Assembly (NCBI RefSeq): GCF_002093115.1
Contig: NZ_NAAD01000026.1
Coordinates: forward strand, 1 to 35,790
DNA length: 35,790 nt
Source: Geothermobacter hydrogeniphilus
Lineage (GTDB): Bacteria; Desulfobacterota; Desulfuromonadia; Desulfuromonadales; Geothermobacteraceae
Direction of reading: 5' to 3'
The notes below the pieces were generated by a model, which saw nothing but the letters and a program-made list of their open reading frames with translations, had not been told where the DNA came from and did no database searches. Positions 35,657 through 35,790 of the stretch are shown here, one piece after another. A program made the translations under genes and the position numbers. How positions within the stretch are numbered: position 1 is the first letter of the stretch; each line of letters begins with the position of its first letter.

Positions 35657-35790
35657 GGTGATACTCCTTTTTGCGTGGTGGGTTTGCCTGCCTCGCCCTG
35701 AATGCAGGCCGGGCAGGTCCTGGCTTTTCAGGAGACTGTTGATGAAATGGTCTCCCCCCACTACCTAAATCGGCGTCAAGGCGCCATGAT

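Overview
This is a GC-rich chromosomal stretch, most likely from a Gram-negative anaerobe of the Desulfuromonadales/Geobacter type. The evidence is a complete Tol-Pal locus, a sigma-54 activator with its kinase, an oxygen-sensitive Fe-S serine dehydratase, and intergenic palindromes of a kind I associate with that group. The assignment is inference from gene content; no rRNA or other marker gene is present.

Layout. 62-2860: a DUF2064 nucleotidyltransferase-like gene (+), then threonine dehydratase ilvA with a TraB-like gene behind it (-). 2990-3150: two palindromic elements between divergent ilvA and tolQ. 3186-7955: tolQ-tolR-tolA-tolB, then pal with its own sigma-70 promoter, and cpoB. 8034-8205: a MITE-like palindrome with a 5-bp target duplication. 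8442-10169: a CPA2 antiporter with CBS domains (-). 10296-11973: a decayed RAYT transposase gene between two direct repeats that carry the 3' end of vapC, followed by intact vapBC (-). 12082-14232: lipid kinase and bioA (-). 14315-18999: envelope glycosylation genes (-), namely a GT39/ArnT-like transferase, a LAB_N membrane protein, a GT2 transferase, and an LtaS-like phosphotransferase. 19167-19253: the 3' relic of a sigma-54 regulator gene. 19290-24010: a four-gene operon (+), made of an OmpR-type regulator, its kinase, a PAP2 phosphatase and a DedA-PAP2-LssY fusion, preceded by a PmrA-like box. 24207-27476: a lipoprotein and an NtrC-type regulator/kinase pair with a sigma-54-like promoter (-). 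27760-29753: ornithine cyclodeaminase-like protein plus arginase (+). 29784-31430: acetolactate synthase (-). 31788-35318: a PiT phosphate transporter with a PhoU-like tail and L-serine dehydratase (+). 35387-35656: a small CxxC thioredoxin-fold protein (-).

How the genes work together. Tol-Pal links the inner membrane, peptidoglycan and outer membrane. The 14.3-24.0 kb block looks like an envelope-remodelling island: it can make and transfer a polyprenyl-linked sugar, transfer a phospho-group, and dephosphorylate lipid carriers. Part of it lies under a PmrAB/QseBC-like two-component system with a well-formed CTTAAG-N5-CTTAAG box. The right end is amino-acid and pyruvate metabolism: arginine to ornithine to proline, serine to pyruvate, pyruvate to acetolactate. 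The most notable items are the PmrA-like box with its phosphatase operon, the MITE, the RAYT/vapC duplication, and the sigma-54-like promoter fused to a 13-bp inverted repeat.
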